64,000 nucleotides of DNA from Aliarcobacter sp017996075 (GCF_051062515.1 NZ_JAMXEK010000002.1); one strand, 5' to 3'. Positions 35,330-44,119 are shown, counted from the first letter of the stretch. Numbers and translations: made by a program. The notes: generated by a model not told the origin, from the sequence alone.

Positions 35330-35896
35330 ATGTCAAATAGAACTTTAATGAGATTTACAGGAGTTGGGGGACAAGGTGTTTTACTAGCAGGTGAAATTTT
35401 TGCAGCAGCAAAAATAAGTAATGGTGGATTTGGATTAAAAACAGCAACTTATACTTCACAGGTACGTGGTGGACCAACTGTTGTTGATATTACACTTCAA
35501 GATGAAGAGATTATCTATCCATACGCAAATGATGGAGAGATTGATTTTATGCTTTCTGTTGCTCAAATATCTTTTGATCTATTCAAAAATGGTGTAAAAG
35601 ATGGTGCAACAATAGTTATTGAGCCAAACCTAGTAAGACCAAGCGAAGAAGATAAAAAAAGATGGAATATTATTGAAATACAAATAATTACTATTGCAAA
35701 AGAAGAAGTAGGAAATGTTATTACTCAATCTATTTTAGCATTAGCAATAGCAAACTATTTCACAGGAGAAACTATTCCTAAAGAGGTTTTAAGAAGTACA
35801 ATGCTCTCAAAAATTCCTGCTAAACTTCATGAACTTAACAACAAAGCTTATGATTTAGGTTATAAGTATGCAAAAGAAGCTGATAATAGAAAATAA
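35330..35896 (+). CDS. oorC: 2-oxoglutarate:acceptor oxidoreductase, gamma subunit
   Basis: 188 residues. FTGVGGQGVLLAGEIFA at about 9-25 and TYTSQVRGGPTVVDI are the signature of the gamma domain of 2-oxoacid oxidoreductases. It completes the oorDABC operon. AAGGAAA precedes the ATG, 9 bases after oorB. A perfect 11-bp hairpin follows the stop codon. Confidence 0.95.
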   Translation: MSNRTLMRFTGVGGQGVLLAGEIFAAAKISNGGFGLKTATYTSQVRGGPTVVDITLQDEEIIYPYANDGEIDFMLSVAQISFDLFKNGVKDGATIVIEPNLVRPSEEDKKRWNIIEIQIITIAKEEVGNVITQSILALAIANYFTGETIPKEVLRSTMLSKIPAKLHELNNKAYDLGYKYAKEADNRK

Positions 35897-35903
35897 TACT
35901 TTA

Positions 35904-35929
35904 AACTAAGAAGTTTTTACTTCTTAGTT
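35904..35929. terminator. Bidirectional terminator hairpin after oorC
   Basis: Perfect 11-bp inverted repeat (arms 35904-35914 and 35919-35929) with a TTTT loop and a T run to the right. The right arm includes the stop codon of the convergent exonuclease gene. Confidence 0.75.
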
Positions 35930-36748
35930 GTTTTCTTTAGGAATTTTTAAAATATTATTTGATTTACTAAAAGCTATCAAATCTTCAGTAGATTTTATCT
36001 TACTAAAATCTATATTTTCTAAACATCTTTCAAAAATAATCTCTGTTGATAGTGCATCAAAATATGCTCTATGATGATTTTGTACATCAATATTTAAAAG
36101 TTCTTTTAAAGTGCTAAGACCATATTTTTGAGATTGTATGCATCTTTTTGATAAATCTATTGTACAAATTTTCCTATTTAAAAGTTTTCCCAAATTATAC
36201 TTTTCAAAACTATCAGAGATAAAATTATAATCAAATTTGATATCATGAGCTACAAATACATCATCACCTAAAAACTCTTTAAACTCTTTTAGAACTTTCT
36301 CTAGTCTTGGTGCAGTTTGAAGCATATCTAGACTTATATTTGTAACTTCTTGAATATAAATAGGAATCTCTTTTGCAAAAACCAAAGAGTCAAATTTATC
36401 TAAGATTTGTCCATTTTTATACTTAACTGCCCCCAATTCTATAATTTGATGACCATTCTTTGGACTTCCACCATTTGTTTCAATATCAACAAAACAAAAA
36501 GTTTGTTCACATATTGGAGTTTTTGTGGTTCTAAGATATACAAAATCATCTTTTATATCTAAAGGAAACCCATTTATTAAAAGTAGTTCAAATTCTAGTT
36601 CACTATTTTCATAAAACTTATCACTTATATTTTCTAAAAGATCTAAAAATTCAGAAAATTCTATTGGCTCTTTTTTTAATCTTCTTACAATATCTAAAAA
36701 AGTCTGCTTTTGAGGTTTTAAAATATACTTTTTTTTAGGAGATTTCAT
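35924..36748 (-). CDS. DEDDh 3'-5' exonuclease (DnaQ/PolIII epsilon-like)
   Basis: 274 residues. A ~75-residue N-terminal region precedes the exonuclease fold: ExoI VDIETNGGSP (about 87), ExoII VAHDIKFDYNFI and ExoIII HHRAYFDALST, giving the DEDDh set. It is longer than an isolated DnaQ domain because of the N-terminal part (helical, LKKEPIEFSEFLDLLENI). It could proofread for a polymerase or act in repair. It overlaps the trpF 3' end by 14 bases and is last in the rpe-trpF-exonuclease run. Confidence 0.85.
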   Translation of the reverse strand: MKSPKKKYILKPQKQTFLDIVRRLKKEPIEFSEFLDLLENISDKFYENSELEFELLLINGFPLDIKDDFVYLRTTKTPICEQTFCFVDIETNGGSPKNGHQIIELGAVKYKNGQILDKFDSLVFAKEIPIYIQEVTNISLDMLQTAPRLEKVLKEFKEFLGDDVFVAHDIKFDYNFISDSFEKYNLGKLLNRKICTIDLSKRCIQSQKYGLSTLKELLNIDVQNHHRAYFDALSTEIIFERCLENIDFSKIKSTEDLIAFSKSNNILKIPKENN

Positions 36749-37328
36749 TTGCAGCTTTCACAAAATCAAACATCTTTTGTTTATCTTTAACCCCTTTTTG
36801 CTTCTCAACTGCACTACTTACATCAACTCCAAAAAAATTAAAATTCTTTAACTCTTTTAAATTTTCAGGATTTAATCCTCCAGCAAGTATAAATTTAGAA
36901 CAGTTTATATCTTTAAACCAATCCAGTGCTAATCTTTTACCAGCTCCACCAAATTCATCTACAAATGCATCAACTAAATAGTAATCATCTTTTAAATTTT
37001 TTAAATCTTCTTTACTTTTTACTCTTAAAACTTTTAAATATTTAACTTCTAGTTTAAAAAAATCCACTATATTCTCATCATCAATAATTTGAGCTAGTTG
37101 CATTTTTGAGTTTTTACAAGTTTTATTGATAAAATCTGTTGTCTCATTTACAAAAAGTCCAACAGTTTGGACAAAAGGTGGTAAATTCTCAACTATTCTT
37201 AAAGCAACAAGAGGTTCAATATATCTAGGAGATGGTTTATAAAACACAAATCCCAAGGCAGAAGCACCTGCATTTATAGCATTTAATGCATCTTCTAAAT
37301 TTGTTATACCACATATTTTTACTCTCAT
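36735..37328 (-). CDS. trpF: Phosphoribosylanthranilate isomerase
   Basis: 197 residues, TIM barrel. MRVKICGITNLEDA at the N-terminus holds the catalytic Cys (KICG), GFVFYKPSPRYI follows, VDAFVDEFGGAGKRLAL has the catalytic Asp, and LAGGLNPENL with GVDVSSAVEKQKGVKD closes the barrel. Amadori rearrangement in tryptophan synthesis. Encoded between rpe and an exonuclease, not with trpC. Confidence 0.95.
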   Translation of the reverse strand: MRVKICGITNLEDALNAINAGASALGFVFYKPSPRYIEPLVALRIVENLPPFVQTVGLFVNETTDFINKTCKNSKMQLAQIIDDENIVDFFKLEVKYLKVLRVKSKEDLKNLKDDYYLVDAFVDEFGGAGKRLALDWFKDINCSKFILAGGLNPENLKELKNFNFFGVDVSSAVEKQKGVKDKQKMFDFVKAANEIS

Positions 37329-37345
37329 ATTTTGAACTTCTTAAT

Positions 37346-37987
37346 TTATACTTTTAAACTATCTATAGCTTTTTTATAATCACCACTTCCAAAAACAAAG
37401 CTTCCTGCAACAACAACATCAACTCCAGCATCTTTTAACTCTTTTATATTTTTATCACTAACTCCACCATCAACTTCAATTAGACAGTTTGGATTTCTTT
37501 TTTTAATTAACTCTTTTAATTTTTTTGCTTTTTCAATCACGCTTGGGATAAATTTTTGCCCACCAAATCCTGGATTTACAGACATTAGTAAAACCATATC
37601 TAAATCTTCAAGTAAATACTCAATATCTTCAACTTTAGTATGTGGATTTAAAGTAATGGCTGGACTTATTCCTAGACTTCTTATTTTTTGGATAAGTCTA
37701 TGAGGATGTTTTTCACTCTCAATATGAAATGATAGATATTTTGGTTTTAATGGAGCAAATAGATCTACAAAGAAGTTGTTATTCTCAACCATTAAATGAA
37801 TATCAAGAGGTTTTGAGCTAACCTTACTAACAGGTTCTACAACAACTGGACCTATAGTCAAATTTGGTACAAAGTGCCCATCCATAACATCTACATGAAC
37901 TAAATCACAACCAGCTTCACAAATACTTTTTATCTCTTTTTCTAAGTTTCCAAAATCAGCTGATAATATTGAGGGAGCTACAAGCAT
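37346..37987 (-). CDS. rpe: Ribulose-phosphate 3-epimerase
   Basis: 213 residues. PSILSADFGNLEKEI, DVMDGHFVPNLTIGP, LDIHLMVEN, MSVNPGFGGQKFIP and EVDGGVSDKNI are the ordered family motifs with metal ligands His and Asp. It interconverts ribulose- and xylulose-5-phosphate in the pentose phosphate pathway. It starts the rpe-trpF-exonuclease operon and is divergent from pldA (105-base gap). Confidence 0.96.
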   Translation of the reverse strand: MLVAPSILSADFGNLEKEIKSICEAGCDLVHVDVMDGHFVPNLTIGPVVVEPVSKVSSKPLDIHLMVENNNFFVDLFAPLKPKYLSFHIESEKHPHRLIQKIRSLGISPAITLNPHTKVEDIEYLLEDLDMVLLMSVNPGFGGQKFIPSVIEKAKKLKELIKKRNPNCLIEVDGGVSDKNIKELKDAGVDVVVAGSFVFGSGDYKKAIDSLKV

Positions 37988-38092
37988 TTTTTACCTTTTT
38001 TTATAAAAATTGAGAAAAATTATACACTATTATCGCTTTTAGATAGTATAAATAAATTTTAGAGTAAAATGTAATTAATTTTAAGGAAAAAA

Positions 38093-39097
38093 TTGAATAA
38101 AAAACTAATAATCTTATTTATATCGACATTGTCTTTATGTTTTGCCCAAGATTTTAACTCTATTTATAAAGAAGCTAAAGAGCTAGAAGATAGTGGAGAT
38201 TACAAATCTGCAATGCTTTTGTATAAAAAAATAGCAAATGAGAGTTTTAAAAATTCTTTTGTAGATAAAAATGAAAATTTAATAGCAAAAGAGATTAAAA
38301 AAGAACCGAAAAAAGAGTTTTTTGAACATCATATAGATAAATCTAAAGATAAAGAGACAAATGATAATTTAGAGCAACTAGTTACAAAAGATTTTGGTAT
38401 ATATCCTTATAAAAAGAACTATTTTTTACCAGCAACTTATACTTTTAACAATATTTCAAATAGAGATAATTTTGAAACTTCTTTTCAAATTAGTTTAGAA
38501 AAACCAATTTCTAATGATTTTTTTGGTTTAAACGAGACAATAAGTATTGCATATACTCAAAAATCATTTTGGCAAACTGCATCTAGTTCTGCACCATTTC
38601 GTGAAACAAACTATGAACCAGAAATTTTTATGCAAATTCCTAATGATGATAAATACTTAAAACTTTATAAAACAGCATTTTTACACTCTTCAAATGGAAA
38701 AGGTGGGGATGATTCAAGGTCTCTAAATAGAGCATATTTACAAACTTTTTTTCAATTTAACAATCTTTTTGTATCTCCAAAAATTTGGTATAAAATTCCC
38801 GAAAAAAGTAAAGATGATGATATGAAAGATTTTTATAAATATTATGGATATGGAGATATTTCATTTTTGTATGCTTATGGTAAACAAACTTTTGAACTAC
38901 TCTTAAGAGATAATTTGAGATTAAATAGTTCAAACAAGGGGGCAGTTGAATTTAACTATACTTTTCCTCTTCCAGATTTTATATCTTCAAAAAATAGTTA
39001 TGGTATTTTTCAAGTTTTCCATGGATATGGTCAAAGTTTGATAGATTATGATAGAGAAGTGACAAATATTGGTATTGGAGTTACTTTTTCTAGATAA
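38093..39097 (+). CDS. pldA: Outer-membrane phospholipase A
   Basis: 334 residues from TTG 38093, with AAGGA at the right distance. Signal peptide (about 1-18, ending LCFA), a ~100-residue charged extension with coiled-coil character, then the 12-strand barrel. FWQTASSSAPFRETNYEPE is the family block, and the catalytic His and Ser are in LHSSNGKGG, with the catalytic Asn in SLNRAYLQ. It hydrolyses phospholipids in the outer leaflet when the asymmetry of the membrane is lost. Confidence 0.93.
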   Translation: MNKKLIILFISTLSLCFAQDFNSIYKEAKELEDSGDYKSAMLLYKKIANESFKNSFVDKNENLIAKEIKKEPKKEFFEHHIDKSKDKETNDNLEQLVTKDFGIYPYKKNYFLPATYTFNNISNRDNFETSFQISLEKPISNDFFGLNETISIAYTQKSFWQTASSSAPFRETNYEPEIFMQIPNDDKYLKLYKTAFLHSSNGKGGDDSRSLNRAYLQTFFQFNNLFVSPKIWYKIPEKSKDDDMKDFYKYYGYGDISFLYAYGKQTFELLLRDNLRLNSSNKGAVEFNYTFPLPDFISSKNSYGIFQVFHGYGQSLIDYDREVTNIGIGVTFSR

Positions 39098-39118
39098 AAC
39101 TTATTTGATACTTTCTTA

Positions 39119-39217
39119 TGGCGAGAGAGTAGAGGAATCGAACCTCTCACGGCGTTTACACAAAAACCGTCAATCAGGGTTGAAGCCTGTGGTGCTCACC
39201 AGATACACAAACTCTCC
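39119..39217 (-). tRNA. selC: tRNA-Sec, anticodon UCA
   Basis: 99 bases on the minus strand with an encoded CCA (39119-39121). Anticodon loop CUUCAAC holds UCA, a long variable arm contains an ACGG/CCGU stem, and the T arm is AGAGG-UUCGAUU-CCUCU. The size, long extra arm, UCA anticodon and position beside selA-selB identify it. The acceptor stem is odd: the 3' strand is ACUCUCUC before discriminator G, while the 5' strand reads GGAGAGU, so seven pairs form (first is G-U) and one C stays unpaired, or eight pairs with a U-C mismatch at the first. The D arm also gives only a short stem by eye. Confidence 0.88.
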
Positions 39218-39230
39218 ATAAGATTAAAAT

Positions 39231-39244
39231 AGTATAATAATACT
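39231..39244. promoter_or_regulatory. Overlapping divergent -10 boxes for selC and selA
   Basis: AGTATAATAATACT is an inverted repeat (AGTAT, 4 bases, ATACT). Read rightwards it gives TATAAT (39233-39238) ahead of selA; read leftwards it gives TATACT (39236 to 39231), about 13 bases before the tRNA. The near-copies TTAAAATAGTATAA (39224-39237) and TTAAAATACTATAA (39247-39260) form an imperfect direct repeat around it. Competition between the two promoters is an inference. Confidence 0.45.
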
Positions 39245-39272
39245 CTTTAAAATACTATAAAAGGTAAAAATA

Positions 39273-40622
39273 ATGTTACTAAAATCCATTCCAAAGGTTG
39301 ATAAGTTTATCACAAACAAAGCTTTTGAAGGATTATCAAAAACTTTAATAACAAAAATCACAAAAGAAGTTTTAGAAAATCTGAGAGTTGAAATATTAAA
39401 TAAAAAGATAGATAGTTTTGATGAACAAACTCTTATTTCAAATGTTTTAAGAAAATACGAAAACCTTACACAATCTTCACTAAAACCAGTTATAAACGCA
39501 ACTGGAATTATTGTTCATACAAATTTAGGAAGAAGTTTGCTTGACGAGAGCCTATTTAAAAATGCAATAACAATAGCAACATCTTATAATAATCTTGAAT
39601 ATAGTTTAGAAGAGGGAAAAAGAGGAGAGAGATACGAACATATAACAAAATCTCTACAAGCACTCACTTCTTGTGAAGATGCTTTAGTTGTAAACAACAA
39701 TGCAAGTGCTGTTTTTCTAATCCTTAACACATTTTGCAAAAATAAAGAGGCAGTTCTTAGCCGTGGAGAGCTTGTTGAAATTGGTGGAAGTTTTAGAGTT
39801 CCTGAAGTTATGACTCAAAGTGGAGCTATATTAAAAGAGATTGGAACGACAAATAAAACTCACCTAAGAGATTATGAAAATGCCATAAATGAAAATACAG
39901 CTATGCTTATGAAAGTTCATAAATCAAACTATAGTATTGAAGGGTTTTTTAGTGAAGTTAGCTTTGAAGATATATCAAAACTAGCACAAAAAAATGGCTT
40001 AATAGACTATTTTGATATGGGAAGTGGGCATATTTTTGATTTACCTTTTAATTTAAGCAAAGATGAGCCTTCTATTCTTGAACTTATGAAATCAAATCCA
40101 AGTTTGCTTAGCTTCTCAGGAGATAAACTTCTAGGAAGTGTTCAAGCTGGAATTATAGTTGGAAAAAAAGAGTTAATAGCAAAATTGAAAAAAAATCAAC
40201 TTTTAAGAATGTTAAGAGTTGATAAGATTACTTTGGCACTTTTAGAAGAGAGTTTAAATATCTATTTAAAAAATGAGTTAGATAAAATTCCAACTTTAAA
40301 AATGCTAAATACAAAGCTTGAAGTTTTAGAACAAAGAGCAAATATTTTAAAAAATAGTATTGATAATTTTATAAAATGTGAAGTAATCAAAAGCTTTACA
40401 ATGGTTGGTGGTGGTACAACACCAAATAAAAAAATCCCTACATTTGCTTTAAGCCTTGAGTATAAAAACTTAAAAGCAAATGAGATAGAAAAAATTTTAA
40501 GAAAAAATCTAATCATAAGTAGAATTGAAAATGACAAAGTACTGCTTGATTTTAGAACAATATTAGAAAAAGATATAGCTATTATTGAAGAGATACTAAA
40601 AAAAGAGTTTAAAAATGTCTAA
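39273..40622 (+). CDS. selA: L-seryl-tRNA(Sec) selenium transferase
   Basis: 449 residues. PLP enzyme that converts seryl-tRNA-Sec into selenocysteyl-tRNA-Sec with selenophosphate. N-terminal helical tRNA-binding domain (about 1-70), NATGIIVHTNLGRS at the start of the core, VNNNASAVFL, and the PLP lysine Lys285 in SFSGDKLLG. The gene overlaps selB by eight bases. selD (selenophosphate synthetase) is not in this window. Confidence 0.97.
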   Translation: MLLKSIPKVDKFITNKAFEGLSKTLITKITKEVLENLRVEILNKKIDSFDEQTLISNVLRKYENLTQSSLKPVINATGIIVHTNLGRSLLDESLFKNAITIATSYNNLEYSLEEGKRGERYEHITKSLQALTSCEDALVVNNNASAVFLILNTFCKNKEAVLSRGELVEIGGSFRVPEVMTQSGAILKEIGTTNKTHLRDYENAINENTAMLMKVHKSNYSIEGFFSEVSFEDISKLAQKNGLIDYFDMGSGHIFDLPFNLSKDEPSILELMKSNPSLLSFSGDKLLGSVQAGIIVGKKELIAKLKKNQLLRMLRVDKITLALLEESLNIYLKNELDKIPTLKMLNTKLEVLEQRANILKNSIDNFIKCEVIKSFTMVGGGTTPNKKIPTFALSLEYKNLKANEIEKILRKNLIISRIENDKVLLDFRTILEKDIAIIEEILKKEFKNV

Positions 40623-42444
40623 TATTATAATAGGAACTGCTGGTCATATTGACCATGGAAAAACTGCACTAATTCGTGCTTTAAATGGTTTTGAAGGTGA
40701 TAGCACAAATGAAGAGAAACAAAGAGGAATAACAATAGATTTAAGCTTCTCAAATCTTACAAGAGCTGAAAGAAATATTGCATTTATTGATGTTCCAGGT
40801 CATGAAAAACTTATAAAAAATATGATTGCTGGAGCTTTTGGTTTTGATTATGTAATGCTTGTTGTAAGTGCTAAAGAGGGACTTATGCCACAAACTATTG
40901 AGCATATTGAGATTTTATCACTTTTGGGAATAAAAAATCTTATTTTAGTAATTACAAAAAAAGATTTAGTAGATGAAAAAATATTAAAAGAGCAAGAAGA
41001 TAAAATTGTAGAGTTTTTAAATGAGTTTGAATTTAATATCAAATTTATAAAAGCTGTATCTATTTATGATGAAAAATCTATTGAGGATTTAAAAAACACT
41101 CTATTTACAATATCAAATAGCACAAAAAATGAAGAGAACTTTTTTAGATTTTATGTTGATAGAGTTTTTAGTGTAAAAGGTAGTGGAACAGTTGTAACAG
41201 GAACTGTTTTAGGTAAAAAAATTGAGCTTGAAGAGAAGGTTTTTATTCCTCATTTACAAAAAGAGACAAAAATAAAAAATATTCAAGTACATAATCAAAA
41301 CGCAATAGAAGCAAATATCTCTTCTAGAGCTGCACTAAATCTATCTTCAGTTGATATAAACTCACTTCAAAGAGGAGATATTATTACAAAAAAGGGGTTT
41401 TTAAGAGGTTTTGATACAATTGATATCTCTTTTAAGTGTTTAAAAAATAAAAAACTAAACCACAATCAAACATATACTTTGTTTATTGGAGCTAAAAAAA
41501 TAGATGTAAAAGTTCTACTGTTTGACTCTTTAACATCACTTGAAGATGGTTTTGCAACACTAAAAATGGATGAAAAGATATTTACTGTTTTTGGAGAAAA
41601 AGTTATTTTAAGAAGTGCAAATGATACTATTTGTGGTGGAGTTATTTTAAATCCTATTTATGATCCAATGAATAAAAATCAAAAAAGAGAGCTTCTTAAA
41701 AATCTTTATAAAAGAGATTTTAAAAATGGTTTTAAAATACTTTTAGAAGCTCACAAAAGAGGTTTAGGAGTTGTATCTTCAACTCAAAGATTTGCTCTAA
41801 GTCATGAAGAGTCTTTAGAGTTTGCGAATACTCTTGAAGATGTTTTTGTGGATAAAAAAGAGTTAGTTATTTATCCAATAAAAACAAAAGATGAGATAGT
41901 TGAATTTATAAAAAACATCTATATAAAAAACTCTTATGCCCTACTTTCAAGCTCATCTATAAATTTAAGAGTTCCTTGGGCTAGTATTGAGTTTATCAAT
42001 AGTGCTTTAGATGATTTAGTACAAAATAGTTTTTTAGTAAAAGAGGGACAACTTTATAAAAATGCAAATATCAAAGAAGATATTACAAAAGAGCTTGAAA
42101 ATATATTTTTAAATAGATTAAAAATAGAAGATATAACTCCAACAGCTCCATACAATATTTATGATGATTTAGATATAGATAGAAAACTTGGAGATGATAT
42201 TTTAAAATCACTTACTGCAAAAAAAGATGTAATAAGACTTCAACACAATCTTTTTATTCATAGCCAAAGTTTAAATAAAATTATAAAATCAATGAGAGAG
42301 ATTATAAAACAAGATGGTTTTATAGAGATTTTTAACTTTAAACAAAGATTTGATTTAAGTAGAAAATATCTTGTTTGCTATTTAGATTATTTAGATAATT
42401 TTAGCGATATCAAAAAAGTTGAAAATAGAAGAGTTTTTTTATAA
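40615..42444 (+). CDS. selB: Selenocysteine-specific elongation factor SelB
   Basis: 609 residues. EF-Tu-like GTPase: G1 GTAGHIDHGKTALIRAL, G2 region RGITIDLSF, G3 DVPGHEKLIKNM and G4 TKKD. Domains 2-3 follow (GTGTV-type VKGSGTVVTGTVLG), then winged-helix repeats (about 380-609) that bind the SECIS hairpin of selenoprotein mRNAs. It delivers Sec-tRNA to in-frame UGA. It ends with a clear terminator. Confidence 0.96.
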   Translation: MSNIIIGTAGHIDHGKTALIRALNGFEGDSTNEEKQRGITIDLSFSNLTRAERNIAFIDVPGHEKLIKNMIAGAFGFDYVMLVVSAKEGLMPQTIEHIEILSLLGIKNLILVITKKDLVDEKILKEQEDKIVEFLNEFEFNIKFIKAVSIYDEKSIEDLKNTLFTISNSTKNEENFFRFYVDRVFSVKGSGTVVTGTVLGKKIELEEKVFIPHLQKETKIKNIQVHNQNAIEANISSRAALNLSSVDINSLQRGDIITKKGFLRGFDTIDISFKCLKNKKLNHNQTYTLFIGAKKIDVKVLLFDSLTSLEDGFATLKMDEKIFTVFGEKVILRSANDTICGGVILNPIYDPMNKNQKRELLKNLYKRDFKNGFKILLEAHKRGLGVVSSTQRFALSHEESLEFANTLEDVFVDKKELVIYPIKTKDEIVEFIKNIYIKNSYALLSSSSINLRVPWASIEFINSALDDLVQNSFLVKEGQLYKNANIKEDITKELENIFLNRLKIEDITPTAPYNIYDDLDIDRKLGDDILKSLTAKKDVIRLQHNLFIHSQSLNKIIKSMREIIKQDGFIEIFNFKQRFDLSRKYLVCYLDYLDNFSDIKKVENRRVFL

Positions 42445-42466
42445 TAAATAAATTATTAATCTAGAG

Positions 42467-42494
42467 TTTTATAAAGCCAGAAGGCTTTATAAAA
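42467..42494. terminator. Bidirectional terminator hairpin after selB
   Basis: Perfect 12-bp inverted repeat (arms 42467-42478 and 42483-42494) with an AGAA loop; T run on the left arm, A run on the right, so it can end transcripts from either side. It separates selB from the molybdoenzyme remnant on the other strand. Confidence 0.8.
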
Positions 42495-42499
42495 ACTTA

Positions 42500-42860
42500 T
42501 TAAGGCTGTTTGAAAATAGAAATATCTTTGGCTTTTTTTGTATATTTTTCAATATTTACCAAAGCAGTATTTGAGCTATTTCCATTTGCTAGTTTTGAAG
42601 TTGGTATATCTTTTGTAAGAACATTAACATTTCCATTTAAACAAATTGTTCCTAGTTTTCCTCTTTCAAGAGGATCATACCAAGCACCTTCATCAACTCT
42701 TACAACACCTCTTCTAATATCATCTGTAATAACAGCTCCAGCTAATATTTCACCTCGTTTATTGTAAACTCTTACAATATCTCCATTTTTAATACCCTTT
42801 GCAAAAATTTGTATCTTGATGATGAACCATTGGATTTATAAAAACTAAATCGAACATAAC
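42500..42860 (-). pseudogene. Decayed 3' end of a TMAO/DMSO reductase-type molybdoenzyme
   Basis: Read on the minus strand, 42796 to 42500 is an open frame of 98 residues with the C-terminal molybdopterin-binding domain of TorA/BisC-type enzymes: GIKNGDIVRVYNKRGEILAG, VVRVDEGAWYDP, NVNVLTKDIPTSKLA and LVNIEKY. Upstream the homology jumps frame: MFDLVFINPMVHHQDTNF lies in a second frame at about 42796-42860 and ends at a stop. No start codon fits the fragment and about 700 residues of enzyme are missing, so this is a relic. 42861-42937 holds only AT-rich sequence. Confidence 0.85.
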
Positions 42861-42937
42861 ATTAAAGATATTATGATTTAAATAAATTTAGAGATATTAT
42901 AAAATCAAGAAATATATTCTTAAAATATAAAAAGTAA

Positions 42938-43114
42938 CTACTCTTTTTCCATAAGATTTGTTTTTTTACATCTTGGACATGGATTTCCAGGATTTGAGTA
43001 GCAAGAGTAGCAAAACATTGTAGTACAAGTTTCACATGTAAGTTTACAATGTTTGCAAACATAAGTTTTTTCTCTTTTTCTTTTCTCTTTTTTTCCAAAT
43101 AACCAATTAAACAT
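42938..43114 (-). CDS. Small cysteine-rich, zinc-ribbon-like protein
   Basis: 58 residues with AAGGAT just upstream of the ATG. A basic start (KKEKRKREK, about 8-16) is followed by three spaced cysteine pairs: CKHCKLTCETC, CYSC and CPRC, eight cysteines in all, which suggests two small metal-binding knuckles. The N-terminus MFNWLFGKKEK looks like a short membrane-associating or nucleic-acid-binding tail. I know no function. It is isolated: tyrA lies upstream on the same strand (start 44015, stop 43185), and the molybdoenzyme relic downstream. Confidence 0.65.
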   Translation of the reverse strand: MFNWLFGKKEKRKREKTYVCKHCKLTCETCTTMFCYSCYSNPGNPCPRCKKTNLMEKE

Positions 43115-43184
43115 AGCTATCCTTTTTTGAATAAAAAAGATTATATTTAATCTTTTTTATTCATTTGATGATACATATCAAAGC

Positions 43185-44015
43185 TTATAAAATTTCATGT
43201 AAGCTATTTGCTTTTTTCATCCAATCTTCTAGCTCTTCATATCTCTCATCTTCAATCATTTTTTTGGCTTCATTCATTTGATCTTCAAAAGATTTAATAC
43301 TTTCAAGCATATTTTGTCTATTTTGCTTAAAAATATCTCCCCACATTCTTGGGCTTGATTTTGCGATTCTACTCATATCTTTAAATCCTCCAGCAGCAAG
43401 TGCAATAATCTCTTTTGGATTTTGATGACTCATAACAGTATTTGCTAGTGAAAATGAGATTAAATGAGGTAAATGTGATATATAACAAGCATGTACATCA
43501 TGCTCGTGGCTATTCATAACAACAATTCTCATACCTATTTCTTGAAAAATCTTAAAAGCTTTATTAACATGCATATTTGCATTATCTTCCAAATCACACA
43601 AAACAACTGTTTTTCCCTCATATAAATTTTCAATAGCAGCTTTTGGACCATTTTTCTCTGTTCCAGTCATTGGGTGTGCTGCTACAAAGTTTTTTCTTAT
43701 TTTTGCGGGAATATTTTTTACAATATACTCTTTAGTTGAACCCATATCTATAATAGTTGTTTTATCATCAATATCTAAAAAATCAGGAAACATAGAAATA
43801 ATAGCATCAACAGGAATAGACAAGATAATAACATCTGAAACTTTTTTTAAAGTTTCTAAATCAACAAGTTCATCAACAAGTCCTAACTCTTCTATCTCTT
43901 TTTTGTTTTTTTCACTATTTGTAAATCCATAAACTTTTTTTGAAATACCATATCTTTTAACAGCCTTTGCCAAAGAACCGCCCATAAGTCCTAAACCAAT
44001 AATTCCAATGTTCAA
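43185..44015 (-). CDS. tyrA: Prephenate dehydrogenase
   Basis: 276 residues, monofunctional (no chorismate mutase or ACT domain). NAD-binding GIIGLGLMGGSLAKA at the N-terminus, VDLETL and VILSIPVDAI, then DMGSTKEYIV and FVAAHPMTGTEKNGP with the catalytic His. It oxidises prephenate to 4-hydroxyphenylpyruvate for tyrosine synthesis. An alternative would be arogenate dehydrogenase of the same family. Divergent from bamA. Confidence 0.93.
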   Translation of the reverse strand: MNIGIIGLGLMGGSLAKAVKRYGISKKVYGFTNSEKNKKEIEELGLVDELVDLETLKKVSDVIILSIPVDAIISMFPDFLDIDDKTTIIDMGSTKEYIVKNIPAKIRKNFVAAHPMTGTEKNGPKAAIENLYEGKTVVLCDLEDNANMHVNKAFKIFQEIGMRIVVMNSHEHDVHACYISHLPHLISFSLANTVMSHQNPKEIIALAAGGFKDMSRIAKSSPRMWGDIFKQNRQNMLESIKSFEDQMNEAKKMIEDERYEELEDWMKKANSLHEIL

Positions 44016-44119
44016 ATTTAACCTTTTTTAAATAATTTTGACAAAATTATAGCTTACTTTAGATTTATATAAACTATTTTTAGGTATATTATTGCTTTAT
44101 TTTGAAAACAAGGACATTT

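Noticed and set aside
39097..42444. A selenoprotein gene with in-frame TGA next to the sel genes
   Set aside because: I checked neighbouring frames for homology continuing past a TGA and found none; the relic downstream has no TGA in a conserved position.
42510..42767. Plus-strand open frame of 85 codons
   Set aside because: It is the antisense shadow of the molybdoenzyme relic on the minus strand; the minus-strand frame has clear family motifs and this one has none.
42871..43098. 75-codon minus-strand frame starting at 43098
   Set aside because: It overlaps, in another frame, the 58-residue Cys-rich gene, which has the better start and a regular cysteine pattern.
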